Shown: one piece after another, positions 48,604-58,430 of the stretch | Numbering within the stretch: position 1 is the stretch's first letter | Layout: each line of letters starts with the position of its first letter | From: Micromonospora polyrhachis | GTDB lineage: Bacteria; Actinomycetota; Actinomycetes; Mycobacteriales; Micromonosporaceae | DNA: 64,000 nt | Reading direction: 5' to 3' | NCBI RefSeq assembly: GCF_014203835.1 | Contig: NZ_JACHJW010000001.1 | Span: forward strand, 1,426,001-1,490,000 | Translations under genes and position numbers: made by a program | The notes under the pieces: generated by a model | Database searches by the model: none | Seen by the model: only the letters and a program-made list of their open reading frames with translations | What the model was told of the DNA's origin: nothing

Positions 48604-49844
48604 CTTGGGATCAGCGTGATCGGATTGATCACGTCCGCGGTGACGGTCAGCAGCGTGAAGGCACCACCGATCAGGATCACCGCGTACGTGAGGGGCATGA
48701 GCTTGAAGTAGTCGACCCGGCCCGGGTCGGGCTTGCCGAGCCGGGCATAGATCCAGGACCGCGCCCGCTCGAACCAGGCGATGGCGATGTGCCCACCGTC
48801 CAGCGGCAGCAACGGCACCAGGTTGAACGCGCCGAGGAAGAAGTTCAGCGAGATGAAGAGCATCACGAAGATCTCCCAGAGCCCGTGCTGGACCGCCTCG
48901 CCGCCCAGCCGGCTCGCGCCGACCACGCTGATCGGGGTGTCCATGTCGCGCTCGGCGCCGGTGATGGCGTCCCAGAGCGCCGGGACCTTCTCCGGGATCC
49001 GGGCCATCGCCTGGACGGTGGCCACCGCCATGTCGCCGGTGTAGTCGGCGGTCGCCCCGACCGCGTCGATCGGACCGTACGTCAGCATGTTGGGGGTCTG
49101 GATATCCAGCCCGACGCCCATCGCGGAGACGGTGGTGGTCGTCTCCGCGTTGCCGTCCAACGGTGCGCGCTGCACCGACGCCAGGTTGAACTGGGTGCTA
49201 CCGGCCGTCCCGTCGCGGACGTAGGAGACCGTCGCCAGCCCGGGTGGGGTGGCCCGGACCACCTGAAGCATCTCGCCCCAGTTCGCCACCGGGGTGCCGT
49301 TGATCGCGGTGATCCGGTCGCCGTCGCGCAGGTGCTGGGCGGCCGGACTGGCCGGGTCGCCAGGCGCGCAGGCACGGGCGGCGTTCTCCACCACGACGCA
49401 ATCGGCGATCGAAATCACCGCCGGCTCCTGTCGAGCCTGTGCCTCGGTGGTCGGGAAGTCGGGGTTGGGCAGGCCCATGAAGATCGCGGCGATCCAGAGC
49501 GTGACGATCGCAAGGACGAAGTTCATGGCCACCCCGCCGACCATCACGACCGTGCGCTTCCACACCGGGAAGCGCCACATCGCGCGCGGCTCGTCAGCCG
49601 GGTCGACATCGTCGTCCTGCGGGGTCATTCCAACGATCTTGCAGAATCCGCCCAGCGGGATCGCCTTGAGCCCGTACTCGGTCTCGCCCCGACGGAAGGA
49701 GAAAACGGTCGGCCCGAAGCCGACGAAGTAACGGCTGACCTTCATCCCGAAGCGCTTGGCCGTGATCATGTGCCCGGCCTCGTGCAGACTCACCGAGAGA
49801 AGGATCGCCAGGGCGAACGCCACCACCCCGACCAGATACAGCAT
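48600..49844 (-). CDS. rip: Site-2 intramembrane metalloprotease (Rip1/RseP, M50)
   Basis: A 414-residue M50 protease. The HEAGH zinc motif is at residues 21-25 in the first helix; [20 protein letters not shown] follows, then a PDZ domain ([20 protein letters not shown]) and the third zinc ligand in [17 protein letters not shown]. tuberculosis Rip1 (Rv2869c) cleaves anti-sigma factors and is in the same dxr-rip-ispG operon. Its start overlaps the dxr stop by one base (TGATG). Substrates here are presumably anti-sigma factors (inference). Confidence 0.96.
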   Translation of the reverse strand: MLYLVGVVAFALAILLSVSLHEAGHMITAKRFGMKVSRYFVGFGPTVFSFRRGETEYGLKAIPLGGFCKIVGMTPQDDDVDPADEPRAMWRFPVWKRTVVMVGGVAMNFVLAIVTLWIAAIFMGLPNPDFPTTEAQARQEPAVISIADCVVVENAARACAPGDPASPAAQHLRDGDRITAINGTPVANWGEMLQVVRATPPGLATVSYVRDGTAGSTQFNLASVQRAPLDGNAETTTTVSAMGVGLDIQTPNMLTYGPIDAVGATADYTGDMAVATVQAMARIPEKVPALWDAITGAERDMDTPISVVGASRLGGEAVQHGLWEIFVMLFISLNFFLGAFNLVPLLPLDGGHIAIAWFERARSWIYARLGKPDPGRVDYFKLMPLTYAVILIGGAFTLLTVTADVINPITLIPR

Positions 49845-51055
49845 CAAGCTCCTTCCACCACCGTCTTGATGATCTCCTGGGCGTACCCGCGGGCCCAGGA
49901 TTCCGCGGCGAGCACATCCTCGACCGTACCCGGTTCGGCATAGTCGGGCGCCGCCTCCAGCACCCGCTCCAGGGTGTCGACGATGCCGAGAAACGGTAGC
50001 CGACCCGCGACGAAGGCGGCGACGCACTCCTCGTTGGCGGCGTTGTAGATCGCCGGCCGGCAGCGCCCCTCGATCCCGGCCTGCTTGGCCAGCCGTACCG
50101 CCGGGAACGCCGTGTCGTCCAGCGGCTCGAACCGCCAGGTGTGCGCGGTGGTCCAGTCGACCCCGGTCGCCGCGCCCGGCACCCGGTCCGGCCAGCCCAG
50201 GGCCAGCGCGATCGGCAGCCGCATGTCCGGCGGGCTGGCCTGCGCGATGGTCGAGCCGTCGACGAACTCCACCATCGAGTGGATCACCGACTGTGGGTGG
50301 ACCATGACCTCGATGTCGGCATACGGCACGGCGTACAGCTCGTGGGCTTCGATGACCTCCAGTGCCTTGTTGACCAGCGTGGCGGAGTTGATCGTGACCA
50401 CCGGACCCATGTTCCAGGTCGGGTGCGCGAGCGCCTGCTCGACGGTGACCTCGGTCAACTCGTCGCGCCGCCGGCCCCGGAACGGACCACCGCTGGCGGT
50501 GACGATCAACCGACGCACCTCGGCCCGGTCGCCGGAGCGCAGACACTGGGCCAACGCCGAATGCTCCGAGTCGACCGGCACGATCTGTCCCGGTCGGGTG
50601 GTCGCGGCCCGGACCAGCGGGCCGCCGGCCACCAGCGACTCCTTGTTGGCCAGGGCGAGGGTACGACCGGCGCGCAGCGCCGCCAGGGTGGGTGCCAGCC
50701 CGAGCGAGCCGACCACCCCGTTGAGCACCACGTCACAGGGCCAGCCGGCCAACTCGGTCATCGCGTCCGGGCCGGCAATGATCTTCGGGATCCGGTAGTC
50801 GCCGGTGGCGTAGCCGCGTTTCTGCGCCTCGGCGTAGAAGGCCAGTTGCAGATCCTGGGCCACGGAGGCTCTGGCCACCCCGACCACCTCTACTCCCAGC
50901 TCCAGTGCCTGGGCGGCGAGCAGGTCGATGTTGCCGCCCCCCGCACCAAGTCCAACCACCCGGAACCGGTCCGGGTTACGCCGGACGATGTCGATGGCCT
51001 GGGTACCGATCGATCCGGTGGAGCCGAGCAGGACGATGTCACGCGGAGGACTCAT
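49844..51055 (-). CDS. dxr: 1-deoxy-D-xylulose-5-phosphate reductoisomerase
   Basis: A 403-residue enzyme of the MEP pathway. The NADPH loop is [29 protein letters not shown] and [14 protein letters not shown] carry metal and substrate residues, and [15 protein letters not shown] with [20 protein letters not shown] is the flexible loop/active-site stretch (quoted in parts). It heads the dxr-rip-ispG operon; ATG at 51055. Upstream lies one copy of the GGAAGGGGCCC repeat. Confidence 0.97.
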   Translation of the reverse strand: MSPPRDIVLLGSTGSIGTQAIDIVRRNPDRFRVVGLGAGGGNIDLLAAQALELGVEVVGVARASVAQDLQLAFYAEAQKRGYATGDYRIPKIIAGPDAMTELAGWPCDVVLNGVVGSLGLAPTLAALRAGRTLALANKESLVAGGPLVRAATTRPGQIVPVDSEHSALAQCLRSGDRAEVRRLIVTASGGPFRGRRRDELTEVTVEQALAHPTWNMGPVVTINSATLVNKALEVIEAHELYAVPYADIEVMVHPQSVIHSMVEFVDGSTIAQASPPDMRLPIALALGWPDRVPGAATGVDWTTAHTWRFEPLDDTAFPAVRLAKQAGIEGRCRPAIYNAANEECVAAFVAGRLPFLGIVDTLERVLEAAPDYAEPGTVEDVLAAESWARGYAQEIIKTVVEGA

Positions 51056-51067
51056 CCGGTCAGTGTA

Positions 51068-51115
51068 AGGAAGGGCCCCTTCCTATCGTTTTCTGTTGTA
51101 TAAGGGGCCCTTCCT
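51068..51115. repeat. Dispersed GGAAGGGGCCC palindromic repeat
   Basis: AGGAAGGGCCCCTT pairs perfectly with AAGGGGCCCTTCCT across a 20-base loop (TATCGTTTTCTG at the left). Placed between the dxr start and the end of the GNAT gene at 51131. On its minus-strand reading it could terminate the GNAT gene. Confidence 0.75.
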
Positions 51116-51130
51116 AACGCCTAACACTGC

Positions 51131-51673
51131 TCAGGGCCGGGCCAGGCGGAAGGTCTCCACCTCCTCACCGCCGTACCAGTCGGTGCGCCGGCCGATCCCG
51201 GTCATGCCCAACCGGCGGGCAACCGCCATCGACGCCTCGTTGCCGGGCGAGACCACCGCGTAGATCTCGGTCAGGCCCTGGTCGAAGCCCCGCTGGACCG
51301 CGCCACGGGCCGCCTCGGTGGCGTACCCGTGCCCCCAGGAGTCGGGGTGCAGGTGCCAGCCCACCTCGATATTGTCGGTCAGCTCCCCCTCGTCCCGGCC
51401 GGGCAGTGGCTTGAGCATCACCGTGCCGACGATCCGACCGGCGTCCCGGAGCTGGATCGCCCAGATGCCGTACCCGGCGCCGAAGGTGGCGTTGCGTGTG
51501 TGCCAGCTCCGGATCAGGTCGGTCGCCCCGGCAGGAGCCGTCAACGGCAGGTACGACGTGTTCAGCCAGCGGCCGACCTCGGGACGGGCGTACATGTCGT
51601 AGGCCCTGTCTACGTCCGCCGGATCCTCGGTCCAGTCCCGCACCACCAGACGCTCGGTCTCGTAGATCATCAT
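51131..51673 (-). CDS. RimJ/RimL-type GNAT acetyltransferase
   Basis: A 180-residue protein. YETERLVVRDWTEDPADVDR is the RimJ/L N-terminal strand-helix, IEVGWHLHPDSWGHGYATEA is the classical G-x-x-W-G-x-G-Y-A-T-E-A acetyl-CoA loop, and SPGNEASMAVARRLGM is the C-terminal N-x-A-S-x-x-V motif. Substrate is unknown. Two ATGs open the gene (51673 and 51670). A possible hairpin upstream separates it from the PhoX gene. Confidence 0.88.
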   Translation of the reverse strand: MMIYETERLVVRDWTEDPADVDRAYDMYARPEVGRWLNTSYLPLTAPAGATDLIRSWHTRNATFGAGYGIWAIQLRDAGRIVGTVMLKPLPGRDEGELTDNIEVGWHLHPDSWGHGYATEAARGAVQRGFDQGLTEIYAVVSPGNEASMAVARRLGMTGIGRRTDWYGGEEVETFRLARP

Positions 51674-51695
51674 GCCGGTGACTGTATGCCTCCTT

Positions 51696-51755
51696 GTTGA
51701 TCAAGAGGTTTGCGTCAGATAGCGCGCCGACGCTGACGCAAATCTCTTGATCAAC
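51696..51755 (-). terminator. 23-bp stem hairpin after the PhoX-like gene, second member of the GATCAAG family
   Basis: Arms at 51696-51718 and 51733-51755 pair with one G-T type mismatch around a 14-base loop. Their core TTGATCAAGAGGTTTGCG matches the infB hairpin at 19809 (TGATCAAGGGGTTTACG). It sits past the stop of the PhoX-like gene (51784) on the minus strand. Confidence 0.7.
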
Positions 51756-51783
51756 CCGCGTGGGGGCAAGAGGGGAGGGGCGG

Positions 51784-53061
51784 TCAACGAGCGGGGGGCG
51801 GGGCGGGGAGTGGGCCGCGCCGGAAGGGGCCGGTCACCTCGTAGGTGATGCCGCCGCTGCCGGCGCTGCTGCCCGAGGTGCCCCGCTGGGAGGAAAAGTA
51901 GAGGCGAGACCCATCCGGAGAGAAGGCCGGTCCGGTGATCTCCGACGAGGAGTGCCCCAGCAGGCGCAGGAACGGGGCGACCACGCCGGCCGGGGTGATG
52001 ACGTTGATCTCCATGTTGCCGCCGTCCTCGGCCACGTAGAGATCCCCACCGGTCGTACCGATGATGTTGTCCACCCCGGTCAGCGGAGCGGCATCCGCCG
52101 GCACGAGCGAGTCGTCGTACGCCAGGTCGAGGCGCTGGCCCACCGCGTCGTACGCCCAGACCCGGTTGTCGCCCTTGGTGGTGAACCAGCAGATGTCCCG
52201 GTCGTACCAGCAGCCCTCGCCGCCGTCGAAGTGCTTGGCCGCCGCCACCTGGGACCGGGTGGCGACCGGGAAGCCGTCCCGGTCGGGTACGTCCTGCCAG
52301 GTCACCGGCCCGGCGGTCTGGTCGGCCGGGGCGCAGAGCACCTGCACCTTCCCGGTACGCAGATCACCCCAGGTGTCCGGGATGAACCGGTAGAAGCAGC
52401 CGTCGGACTCGTCCTCGGTCAGGTAGACCACCCGGCGCTGGGGGTCGCAGGCGGCGGCCTCGTGCTTGAACCGGCCCAGCCGGGTCCGCTCCTCGGCCGG
52501 GCGGCTACCGTCCGGCCAGGTCTCGAAGACCCGCCCGAGCGGCACCTCCTCGCAGGAGAGCCAGGTGCCCCACGGGGTTGCGCCACCGGCACAGTTGACG
52601 TTGGTGCCACCGAGGATCCGGTACGCCGAGGCGATCGAGCCGTCCGCACGGAAACGCACCGCCGAAGCACCACCGGCCAGCGGGATCTCCGAGTTGGAGA
52701 CGTAGATCCAGCCGTCGCCGGCCGGGAAGCAGGCACCCCCGTCCGGTGCCCAGTGCCAGATGTACGACGTACCCGCGACCCGCTGCCCGGATCGGCCGAT
52801 CACTCGGCTGGTGAAGCTGATGGGCAACTGGATGCCGTTGGCGTCGGCGGCCAGCAGGTCGCCGTACGGGCTGGGGCCGGGTTGGGCCGGACCGGCGGGC
52901 TGCCCCTGCCGATCCGGGTCGGCGAGCTGCCCCTGCCGATCCGGGTCGGCGAGTTGTTCCTGCCATCGCTGGCGGGCGAGCGCCTGCTGCCAGAGCGCTC
53001 CAGCGAAGGTAGCGGTGCCCGTACCGAGAATGGCGGTGCGCAGGATCGTACGACGGTCCAC
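51784..53061 (-). CDS. Tat-secreted PhoX/DUF839 family protein
   Basis: A 425-residue protein. The Tat motif is DRRTILRTAILGTGTATFAG, followed by a 40-residue linker with a 9-residue repeat (DPDRQGQLA). The body is a six-bladed beta-propeller of DUF839: RILGGTNVNCAGGATPWGTW, LSCEEVPLGRVFE, FKHEAAACDPQRRVVYLTED and PLTGVDNIIGTTGGDLYVAE, ending in SSEITGPAFSPDGSRLYFSS. PhoX proteins are calcium/iron phosphatases in other bacteria; here the function is only a family inference. GTG at 53061 follows GGAGGT. A copy in frame from 53160 is not needed. Confidence 0.9.
   Translation of the reverse strand: MDRRTILRTAILGTGTATFAGALWQQALARQRWQEQLADPDRQGQLADPDRQGQPAGPAQPGPSPYGDLLAADANGIQLPISFTSRVIGRSGQRVAGTSYIWHWAPDGGACFPAGDGWIYVSNSEIPLAGGASAVRFRADGSIASAYRILGGTNVNCAGGATPWGTWLSCEEVPLGRVFETWPDGSRPAEERTRLGRFKHEAAACDPQRRVVYLTEDESDGCFYRFIPDTWGDLRTGKVQVLCAPADQTAGPVTWQDVPDRDGFPVATRSQVAAAKHFDGGEGCWYDRDICWFTTKGDNRVWAYDAVGQRLDLAYDDSLVPADAAPLTGVDNIIGTTGGDLYVAEDGGNMEINVITPAGVVAPFLRLLGHSSSEITGPAFSPDGSRLYFSSQRGTSGSSAGSGGITYEVTGPFRRGPLPAPPPAR
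52898..52958 (-). repeat. 27-bp in-frame repeat in the PhoX-like linker
   Basis: The unit GGGCTGCCCCTGCCGATC occurs at about 52901 and again 27 bases later with few changes, with a further partial copy at about 52949. It encodes the Q-G-Q-x-A-x-P-D-R repeats in the linker after the Tat signal. Confidence 0.6.
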
Positions 53062-53125
53062 GATTACCTCCACAACGGTCGATGTCCCGACGACCCTAGA
53101 GCCATCAGGACATCGACAACACCCG

Positions 53126-55360
53126 CTATCGGGTGAACGCGTGGTGACGGCTCCCCGCATCGGCCTCGGGCTCGGACTCCGGTTCCGTCGTCACGGCCGG
53201 CTGCGGTTCGGCGAACTCGTGGATGCCGTACCGCTGGTAGAACCGGGCCAGCGGACCGGGCGCCCACCAGTTCCATCGACCGAGCAGCCGCATCGTGGCC
53301 GGTACGAGCAGCGCCCGTACCAGCGTCGCATCCACCACGATCGCCACGATCATGCCGACCCCGATCAGCTTGATCATCATGATGCCGCCGGTGGCGAAGC
53401 CGGCCACCACCACGATCAGCAGCAGTGCGGCAGCGGTGATGATCCGGCCGGTGTGCTGCAGACCGGTTGCCACCGAAGCGGTGTTGTCCCCGGTCCGGTC
53501 CCACTCCTCCCGCACCCGGGAGAGCAGGAACACCTCATAGTCGGTGGCGAGACCGAAGAGCACGGCCAGCATCAGGATCGGACTGCTCGGCTCGATGAAT
53601 CCGGACGGGGTGAAGTCAAGCAGGCCGGAGAGGTGTCCGTCCTGGAACACCCAGACCACCACCCCGAACGACGCACCGATCGAGACGAGGTTCATCAGCA
53701 CCGCCTTGATCGGCAGCACCACCGAACCGAAGGCAAGGAAGAGCAGCACCAGCGTCGCCGTGGCCATCAGCAGTGCCATCCACGGCAGCCGGGAGACGAG
53801 TCCGTCCAAGAGGTCCAGGTCGACGGCGGGCCGCCCACCGACGAGCACCTCGGCACCGGGCGGTGCCGGCAGGTCGCGGATCGCCCGGACCGTGTCCTTG
53901 GCCGGGTCGCCGATCGGTTCCCCGGGGTAGGCCACCGACAGCAGCGTCGAGTCGGCCCAGGTGCCGGCCACCCGCGTACCGGTCACCCCGGCCACCCCCT
54001 CCACCTGCTCGGTGAAGCGCTGGATCTGCTCGGCCGACGCCCCGGAGATCAGCACCTCGATCGGGGCCGCGTTGCCGCCCGGGAAGTCCGTCCGGATCCG
54101 TTCACTCACCATCCGTGCCTGAGCCTCGGCGGGGAGCACGCGTTCGTCGAAGCCACCGAAGGTGATCCGCAGGAACGGCGCGGCCAGCACGACGAGCAGC
54201 ACCACCACCGCGCTGGCGTAGAGCACCGGACGGCGCATCACGCTGTGTGCCAGCCGGGCCCAACCACCGCCAGGTGTGGTCTGACCGCCCCTGGCGGTGC
54301 CTTGGCCGCCGCCGGTGGCCCGGCGGCGCAGCCGGGGCAGGGGTACGCGCAGCGCGTTGATCCTCGGTCCGAGCACCGCCAGCAGGGCCGGCAGCACGGT
54401 CAGCGAGGCGAGCATGGCCAACAGCACGGCCGCCATGCCACCGAGTCCCATCGACCGCAGGAACGCCTGCGGGAAGATCAGCAGACTGGCCAGCGCCAGC
54501 ACGATGGTGAGGCCGGAAACCATGACGGTACGACCAGCGGTGACCATGGTCCGGCCGATCGCCACCTCGGTGGCATGCCCGGCGGCCAACTCCTCCCGGA
54601 ACCGGCTGACCACGAAGAGCGAGTAGTCGATCGCCATGCCGAGGCCGATGAGGGTGACGACGTTGATAGCAAAGATCGATACGTCGGTGACCATGCTGAG
54701 CAACCGCATCAGGACGAATCCGCCGACGATGGCCAGTCCGCCGATGAGCAGCGGAGTCGAAGCGGCGACCAACCCACCGAAGATCAGGATCAACAGCACC
54801 AGCAGGATCGGCAACGACACGATCTCGGCCCTGGTGATGTCCTCGGTGGTCTGGTCGGTGGCCGTCGCCTGGATGGCCACCTCGCCACCGATCTCGGTGG
54901 TCAGCCCCGGGGCGTCCAGCGCCGGGCGGAGCGCGTCGTAGGCGGCCCGTTTGCCGTCCTCATCCCCGGCGTGTAGCACGATCAGGGCGTAGGTGGCGCG
55001 TTGATCGGTGGCGACGAGGCTGGGGTCCGGTGTCGTGTACCAGGTGGTCACCCCGGCTACTTCCGGCCGCTGACGAAGCTGGTCCAGGGTCGTGGTCACC
55101 GGGTCACGAAAGGCGGGCTGTTCCACCGTGGCCGTGTCGCTGGAGTAGAGCACCACCAGGTCGGCACCGTAGCTGCCCAGCCCTTCGGTGACCCGTTCGC
55201 GGAGTTGACTGGACTCACTGGCCGGATCGTCGAAGCCGCCGCCGGTCAACGAGCCGAACACGCCAGTGCCCCAGGTCGCGCCGATCACAGCCAGCAGCAC
55301 GGCGGCCGCCAGGACAACCCAGCGGAGCCGGACCACGGCTCTTCCCCACCACGTGAACAT
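53126..55360 (-). CDS. MMPL-family RND exporter
   Basis: A 744-residue transporter with the usual 12 helices in two halves, each with an outside domain. The start is a basic helix (TWWGRAVVRLRWVVLAAAVL). GMAIDYSLFVVSRFREELA is the first D-Y motif and FGLATDYEVFLLSRVREEWD the second, the proton-relay motifs of MMPL proteins. It may export a lipid, siderophore or drug. ATG at 55360 follows GAGGAG, preferred to TTG at 55372. It is divergent from a TetR gene that likely represses it. Confidence 0.93.
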   Translation of the reverse strand: MFTWWGRAVVRLRWVVLAAAVLLAVIGATWGTGVFGSLTGGGFDDPASESSQLRERVTEGLGSYGADLVVLYSSDTATVEQPAFRDPVTTTLDQLRQRPEVAGVTTWYTTPDPSLVATDQRATYALIVLHAGDEDGKRAAYDALRPALDAPGLTTEIGGEVAIQATATDQTTEDITRAEIVSLPILLVLLILIFGGLVAASTPLLIGGLAIVGGFVLMRLLSMVTDVSIFAINVVTLIGLGMAIDYSLFVVSRFREELAAGHATEVAIGRTMVTAGRTVMVSGLTIVLALASLLIFPQAFLRSMGLGGMAAVLLAMLASLTVLPALLAVLGPRINALRVPLPRLRRRATGGGQGTARGGQTTPGGGWARLAHSVMRRPVLYASAVVVLLVVLAAPFLRITFGGFDERVLPAEAQARMVSERIRTDFPGGNAAPIEVLISGASAEQIQRFTEQVEGVAGVTGTRVAGTWADSTLLSVAYPGEPIGDPAKDTVRAIRDLPAPPGAEVLVGGRPAVDLDLLDGLVSRLPWMALLMATATLVLLFLAFGSVVLPIKAVLMNLVSIGASFGVVVWVFQDGHLSGLLDFTPSGFIEPSSPILMLAVLFGLATDYEVFLLSRVREEWDRTGDNTASVATGLQHTGRIITAAALLLIVVVAGFATGGIMMIKLIGVGMIVAIVVDATLVRALLVPATMRLLGRWNWWAPGPLARFYQRYGIHEFAEPQPAVTTEPESEPEADAGSRHHAFTR

Positions 55361-55412
55361 CGGTCTCCTCAAACCACATGATCAAGACGTAAGCTGTAGC
55401 GACAATCAGCTA

Positions 55413-55429
55413 AGTAAACGCCGTTAACT
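55413..55429. promoter_or_regulatory. TetR-type operator between MMPL and TetR genes
   Basis: AGTAAACG-C-CGTTAACT is a 17-base palindrome with 7 of 8 positions matching, close to the middle of the 108-base divergent promoter region. It probably lets one TetR dimer control both genes. Confidence 0.55.
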
Positions 55430-55468
55430 ATCTCAACACCGTTCACCATTGGTCAAGGGAGTGCGTAG

Positions 55469-56191
55469 ATGTCCGTATCTACCCGCCGGGAACGGCTGCG
55501 TACCGCCACCCTTGCCGAAATCAAGGAAAACGCACGCCGACTCCTCGTGGCCGGCGGCCCCCAGGCGATCTCACTGCGGGCCATCGCCCGCGACATGGGC
55601 ATGACCGCCCCTGCCATCTACCGCTACTTCCCCAGCCTCGACGCGCTCGTCACCGCGCTCGTCGGCGACCTGTTAGAGGAGATGCGACAGGCCGTCGCGG
55701 CGGCCCGCGACACCGCCGGTGACGATCCGGCCCGACAGCTCGGTGCTATGGCCCGGGCCTTCCGCCACTGGTCCGTCGGACACCCGGTCGAGTTCGCGCT
55801 GATCTTCGGCACACCGGTACCCGAGCTGTTTCCCGCCCACGACTACGGCGACCTGGATCAGCCCAGCGCCCGACTCGGCGAGCAGTTCATCCAGCCGATC
55901 ATCGAGCTGTGGCGTCGTGGCCCGTTCCCCGCCCCACCCCGGGACCAGATCGAGCAGCGGTTGGGCCACCTCCTCCAGCCGCTCCGGCGCAACCATCCGG
56001 ATCTGCCGGTCGAGGTCGCCTACGTCTTCCTCGCCGGTTGGAGCCGGCTCTACGGTCTGGTCGCCATGGAGGTCTTCCGCCTTTTCGACTGGGCGGTGAC
56101 CGAGGTCGAAACGCTGTTCGAACTGGAACTGGAGCAGTTCGCGGGCCAACTGATGGCCGACCCACCGACGAGCGAGAACACGCCCTCCTAG
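55469..56191 (+). CDS. TetR-family repressor with WHG-type C-terminal domain
   Basis: A 240-residue regulator. The DNA-binding part ENARRLLVAGGPQAISLRAI, ARDMGMTAPAIYRYFPSLDA is a textbook TetR HTH, and HWSVGHPVEFALIFGTPVPE with the later SRLYGLVAMEVF match the WHG ligand domain of TetR proteins. It is divergent from the MMPL exporter, which is its probable target. The ATG at 55469 has GGGAG before it. Confidence 0.92.
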   Translation: MSVSTRRERLRTATLAEIKENARRLLVAGGPQAISLRAIARDMGMTAPAIYRYFPSLDALVTALVGDLLEEMRQAVAAARDTAGDDPARQLGAMARAFRHWSVGHPVEFALIFGTPVPELFPAHDYGDLDQPSARLGEQFIQPIIELWRRGPFPAPPRDQIEQRLGHLLQPLRRNHPDLPVEVAYVFLAGWSRLYGLVAMEVFRLFDWAVTEVETLFELELEQFAGQLMADPPTSENTPS

Positions 56192-56218
56192 CGGGAAGCG
56201 CTCATCGATGGAGAAGGG

Positions 56219-56530
56219 CTATCGCCCTCGCTCCCGGGTACGCGCCCGGTGCTCGCTGCGGTCGAGGCGGCTGATCTGGCCGCCGGGCCTGCGTCGGAAC
56301 TCACCGAGCCAGAGGTGCGGCACGTACCGGCGGACCACCGCCGCCGCCAGGCGCACGTCGGAGGCTTCGAGACGAAGACGATAGCGGAGGTGGGGAAGCC
56401 CGGGGCGGGACGACTCCCCCTCGCGCACCAGCGTCCGCAGAACCGGGTCGTCACGCTCAATGGGACCCGTCGGGTACAGCTCAAGGCTGTAAAACCTGAA
56501 GCAGGGCAAGGGGCAGCCCGATCCGGGCAC
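56219..56530 (-). CDS. Unknown basic protein, start uncertain
   Basis: The C-terminal 100 residues look like a genuine folded protein: FRFYSLELYPTGPIERDDPV, RTLVREGESSRPGLPHLRYR, LRLEASDVRLAAAVVRRYVP, HLWLGEFRRRPGGQISRLDR. The frame stays open far upstream, but there it passes through a 12-bp repeat and the promoter of the FAD enzyme gene, so the true start is unclear; GTG 56530 is one choice. No family was recognised. Confidence 0.45.
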   Translation of the reverse strand: MPGSGCPLPCFRFYSLELYPTGPIERDDPVLRTLVREGESSRPGLPHLRYRLRLEASDVRLAAAVVRRYVPHLWLGEFRRRPGGQISRLDRSEHRARTRERGR

Positions 56531-56639
56531 GATGCCGTCCGACCGGAACCACCGTTGCGTCCGGCGCGGGGGTGGGCCTGACGAAAGGTGGTGGCGCCAT
56601 GGGTCGATAGCCCAACGAGTGCCGCCCCACGCGCGATCT

Positions 56640-56712
56640 CGCCTGCACTCTGCCTGTGCTTCCGCCTGTGCTTCCGCCTGCACTTTGCCTGCACTTCCGC
56701 CTGCACCTGCCC
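56640..56712. repeat. 12-bp minisatellite
   Basis: Five to six degenerate units of CTTCCGCCTGTG/CTTTGCCTGCA run head to tail. They lie between the unknown protein gene and the oxidoreductase gene and translate as A-E-A-Q or V-Q-A-E repeats on the minus strand. Confidence 0.65.
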
Positions 56713-56790
56713 CAACGAGGCGGCCAGCAGGCGGGCCGGCATCGGGAACCATCGACGGTGCAGGGGGCTGACCGGCGGACCCCGGGGCGA

Positions 56791-56796
56791 TAGGCT
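56791..56796 (+). promoter_or_regulatory. -10 box TAGGCT of a probably leaderless promoter
   Basis: TAGGCT ends 8 bases before the ATG at 56805, the same box and spacing as at 499-504. Only CCCCCGGC separates them. Confidence 0.5.
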
Positions 56797-56804
56797 CCCC
56801 CGGC

Positions 56805-58403
56805 ATGGGTGACAAGCTGCCGACCCGCGCCGACGTGGTGATCGTCGGATCCGGGCACAACGGTCTGGTGTCCGCGATCCTGCTCGCCCGCGCCGGGCTC
56901 GACGTGCTGGTACTGGAGGCGGCCGACGTGATCGGCGGGGCCACCCGCACCGAGCAGCCGTTCCCGAAGGTGCCGCAGCTACTGCACTCCACCGGGTCGT
57001 ACCTGCTCGGTCTCATGCCCCCGGAGTTGATCGCCACGCTGGACGTGCACATCCCGGTGCTACGCCGCGACCCACACTACTTCCTGCCCACGCCGGGCGG
57101 CCCCGGCTCGCCGTACCTGCTGATGGGGTCCGACCGGGCGGCGACCCGCGCGCAACTGGCGGCCTTCTTCTCCCCCGCCGACGTGGCCGCCGACGACGCC
57201 ATGCAGGCCGAGCTGGCCCAACTCCGCGACGACCTGGCCCCGGCCTGGCTCGCCGAGCCGCTACCGGTCGAGGAGATCGCCGAGCGCTACCTGCGGCCCT
57301 CCCTGCGACAGGTCTTCGTCGACCTGGTTCGTGGCTCGGTCGTCGACTACCTGGCCCGCTTCGACTTCCGCTCCGAACTGCTGATCTCCATGTACGCCGT
57401 CACCGACGGCCTCTCCGGGCTCACCGCCGGCCCGGACGACCCCGGCACCGGCAACAACTTCCTGGTGCACAACATGTGCCGGCTCCCCGGTGCCGACGGC
57501 ACCTGGATGATCGCCGCCGGGGGGATGGGCACCGTCTCCCGGACCTTCGCCGAAGCCGCCCGCGCCGCCGGGGCCAGGATCCACACTGGTACGCCGGTCA
57601 GCGCGGTCACCCTGGCCGGTGGCGCGGCCAGCGGTGTCGTCCTGGCCAACGGGCGGGAGATCGCGGCCGAGGTGGTCCTCGGCGCGTGCGACCCGTACCG
57701 GCTGCTGGACCTGCTGCCCGACGGCGCGGCACCCGCCGAACTGACCGCACGGATGACGGCGGCCCGCCGTCCCGGCAGCACACTGAAGCTCAACCTGGCG
57801 CTGACCGGTCTGCCCCGCTTCACCTGTCTGCCGCCGGACGCGCCGAGCCCGTTCGGCTCCACCATCCACCTGCTGCCCGGCTCGGCCTCGCTGCTGGCCG
57901 GTGACGGCGGCCAGTCGCCGCTGACGGCACTGCGCGGGATGTGGGCCGACGTGCAGGCCGGGCGGCTGCCCGACGAGCCGACCATCGAGTGGTATCTGCA
58001 CACCACCGTGGACCCGTCCCTACAGGACCCGGCCGGGCACCACTCCTCGGCCCTGTTCGTGCAGTCCGTGCCCTACTCGCTGGGCGGTACGACCTGGGAC
58101 GCGGCCCTGCCGTCCTACGTGGACCGACTGCTGGCCATCTGCGAGCGGTACGCCCCGGGCACCGCCGACCTGGTCGCCGACGCCGTGCCGCTGGCCCCGC
58201 CCGGGATCGAGGAACACTTCGGCATCACCGGCGGGCACATCCACCACGTCGACAACACGGTCTCGTTCACCGACCGGATGCCGTACGCCACCGGAGTCGA
58301 CGGGGTGTACGCCGGCAGCGCCGGTTGCCACCCGGCGGGCAGTGTCATCGGCGCCGCCGGACACAACGCCGCTCGCCGCATCCTGGCCGACCTCGGTCGC
58401 TGA
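56805..58403 (+). CDS. FAD-dependent oxidoreductase of the CrtI/PYROXD2 family
   Basis: A 532-residue flavoprotein. The ADP-binding loop is VVIVGSGHNGLVSAILLARA, followed by VLVLEAADVIGGATRT and, at the C-terminus, the second FAD motif GVYAGSAGCHPAGSVIGAAG with HNAARRIL. These place it with phytoene desaturase-like PYROXD2 proteins. Carotenoid genes are absent nearby, so a desaturase role should not be assumed. Possibly leaderless. Confidence 0.88.
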   Translation: MGDKLPTRADVVIVGSGHNGLVSAILLARAGLDVLVLEAADVIGGATRTEQPFPKVPQLLHSTGSYLLGLMPPELIATLDVHIPVLRRDPHYFLPTPGGPGSPYLLMGSDRAATRAQLAAFFSPADVAADDAMQAELAQLRDDLAPAWLAEPLPVEEIAERYLRPSLRQVFVDLVRGSVVDYLARFDFRSELLISMYAVTDGLSGLTAGPDDPGTGNNFLVHNMCRLPGADGTWMIAAGGMGTVSRTFAEAARAAGARIHTGTPVSAVTLAGGAASGVVLANGREIAAEVVLGACDPYRLLDLLPDGAAPAELTARMTAARRPGSTLKLNLALTGLPRFTCLPPDAPSPFGSTIHLLPGSASLLAGDGGQSPLTALRGMWADVQAGRLPDEPTIEWYLHTTVDPSLQDPAGHHSSALFVQSVPYSLGGTTWDAALPSYVDRLLAICERYAPGTADLVADAVPLAPPGIEEHFGITGGHIHHVDNTVSFTDRMPYATGVDGVYAGSAGCHPAGSVIGAAGHNAARRILADLGR

Positions 58404-58430
58404 GCGGCCACCCGGTTTGTGGACCGGCGA

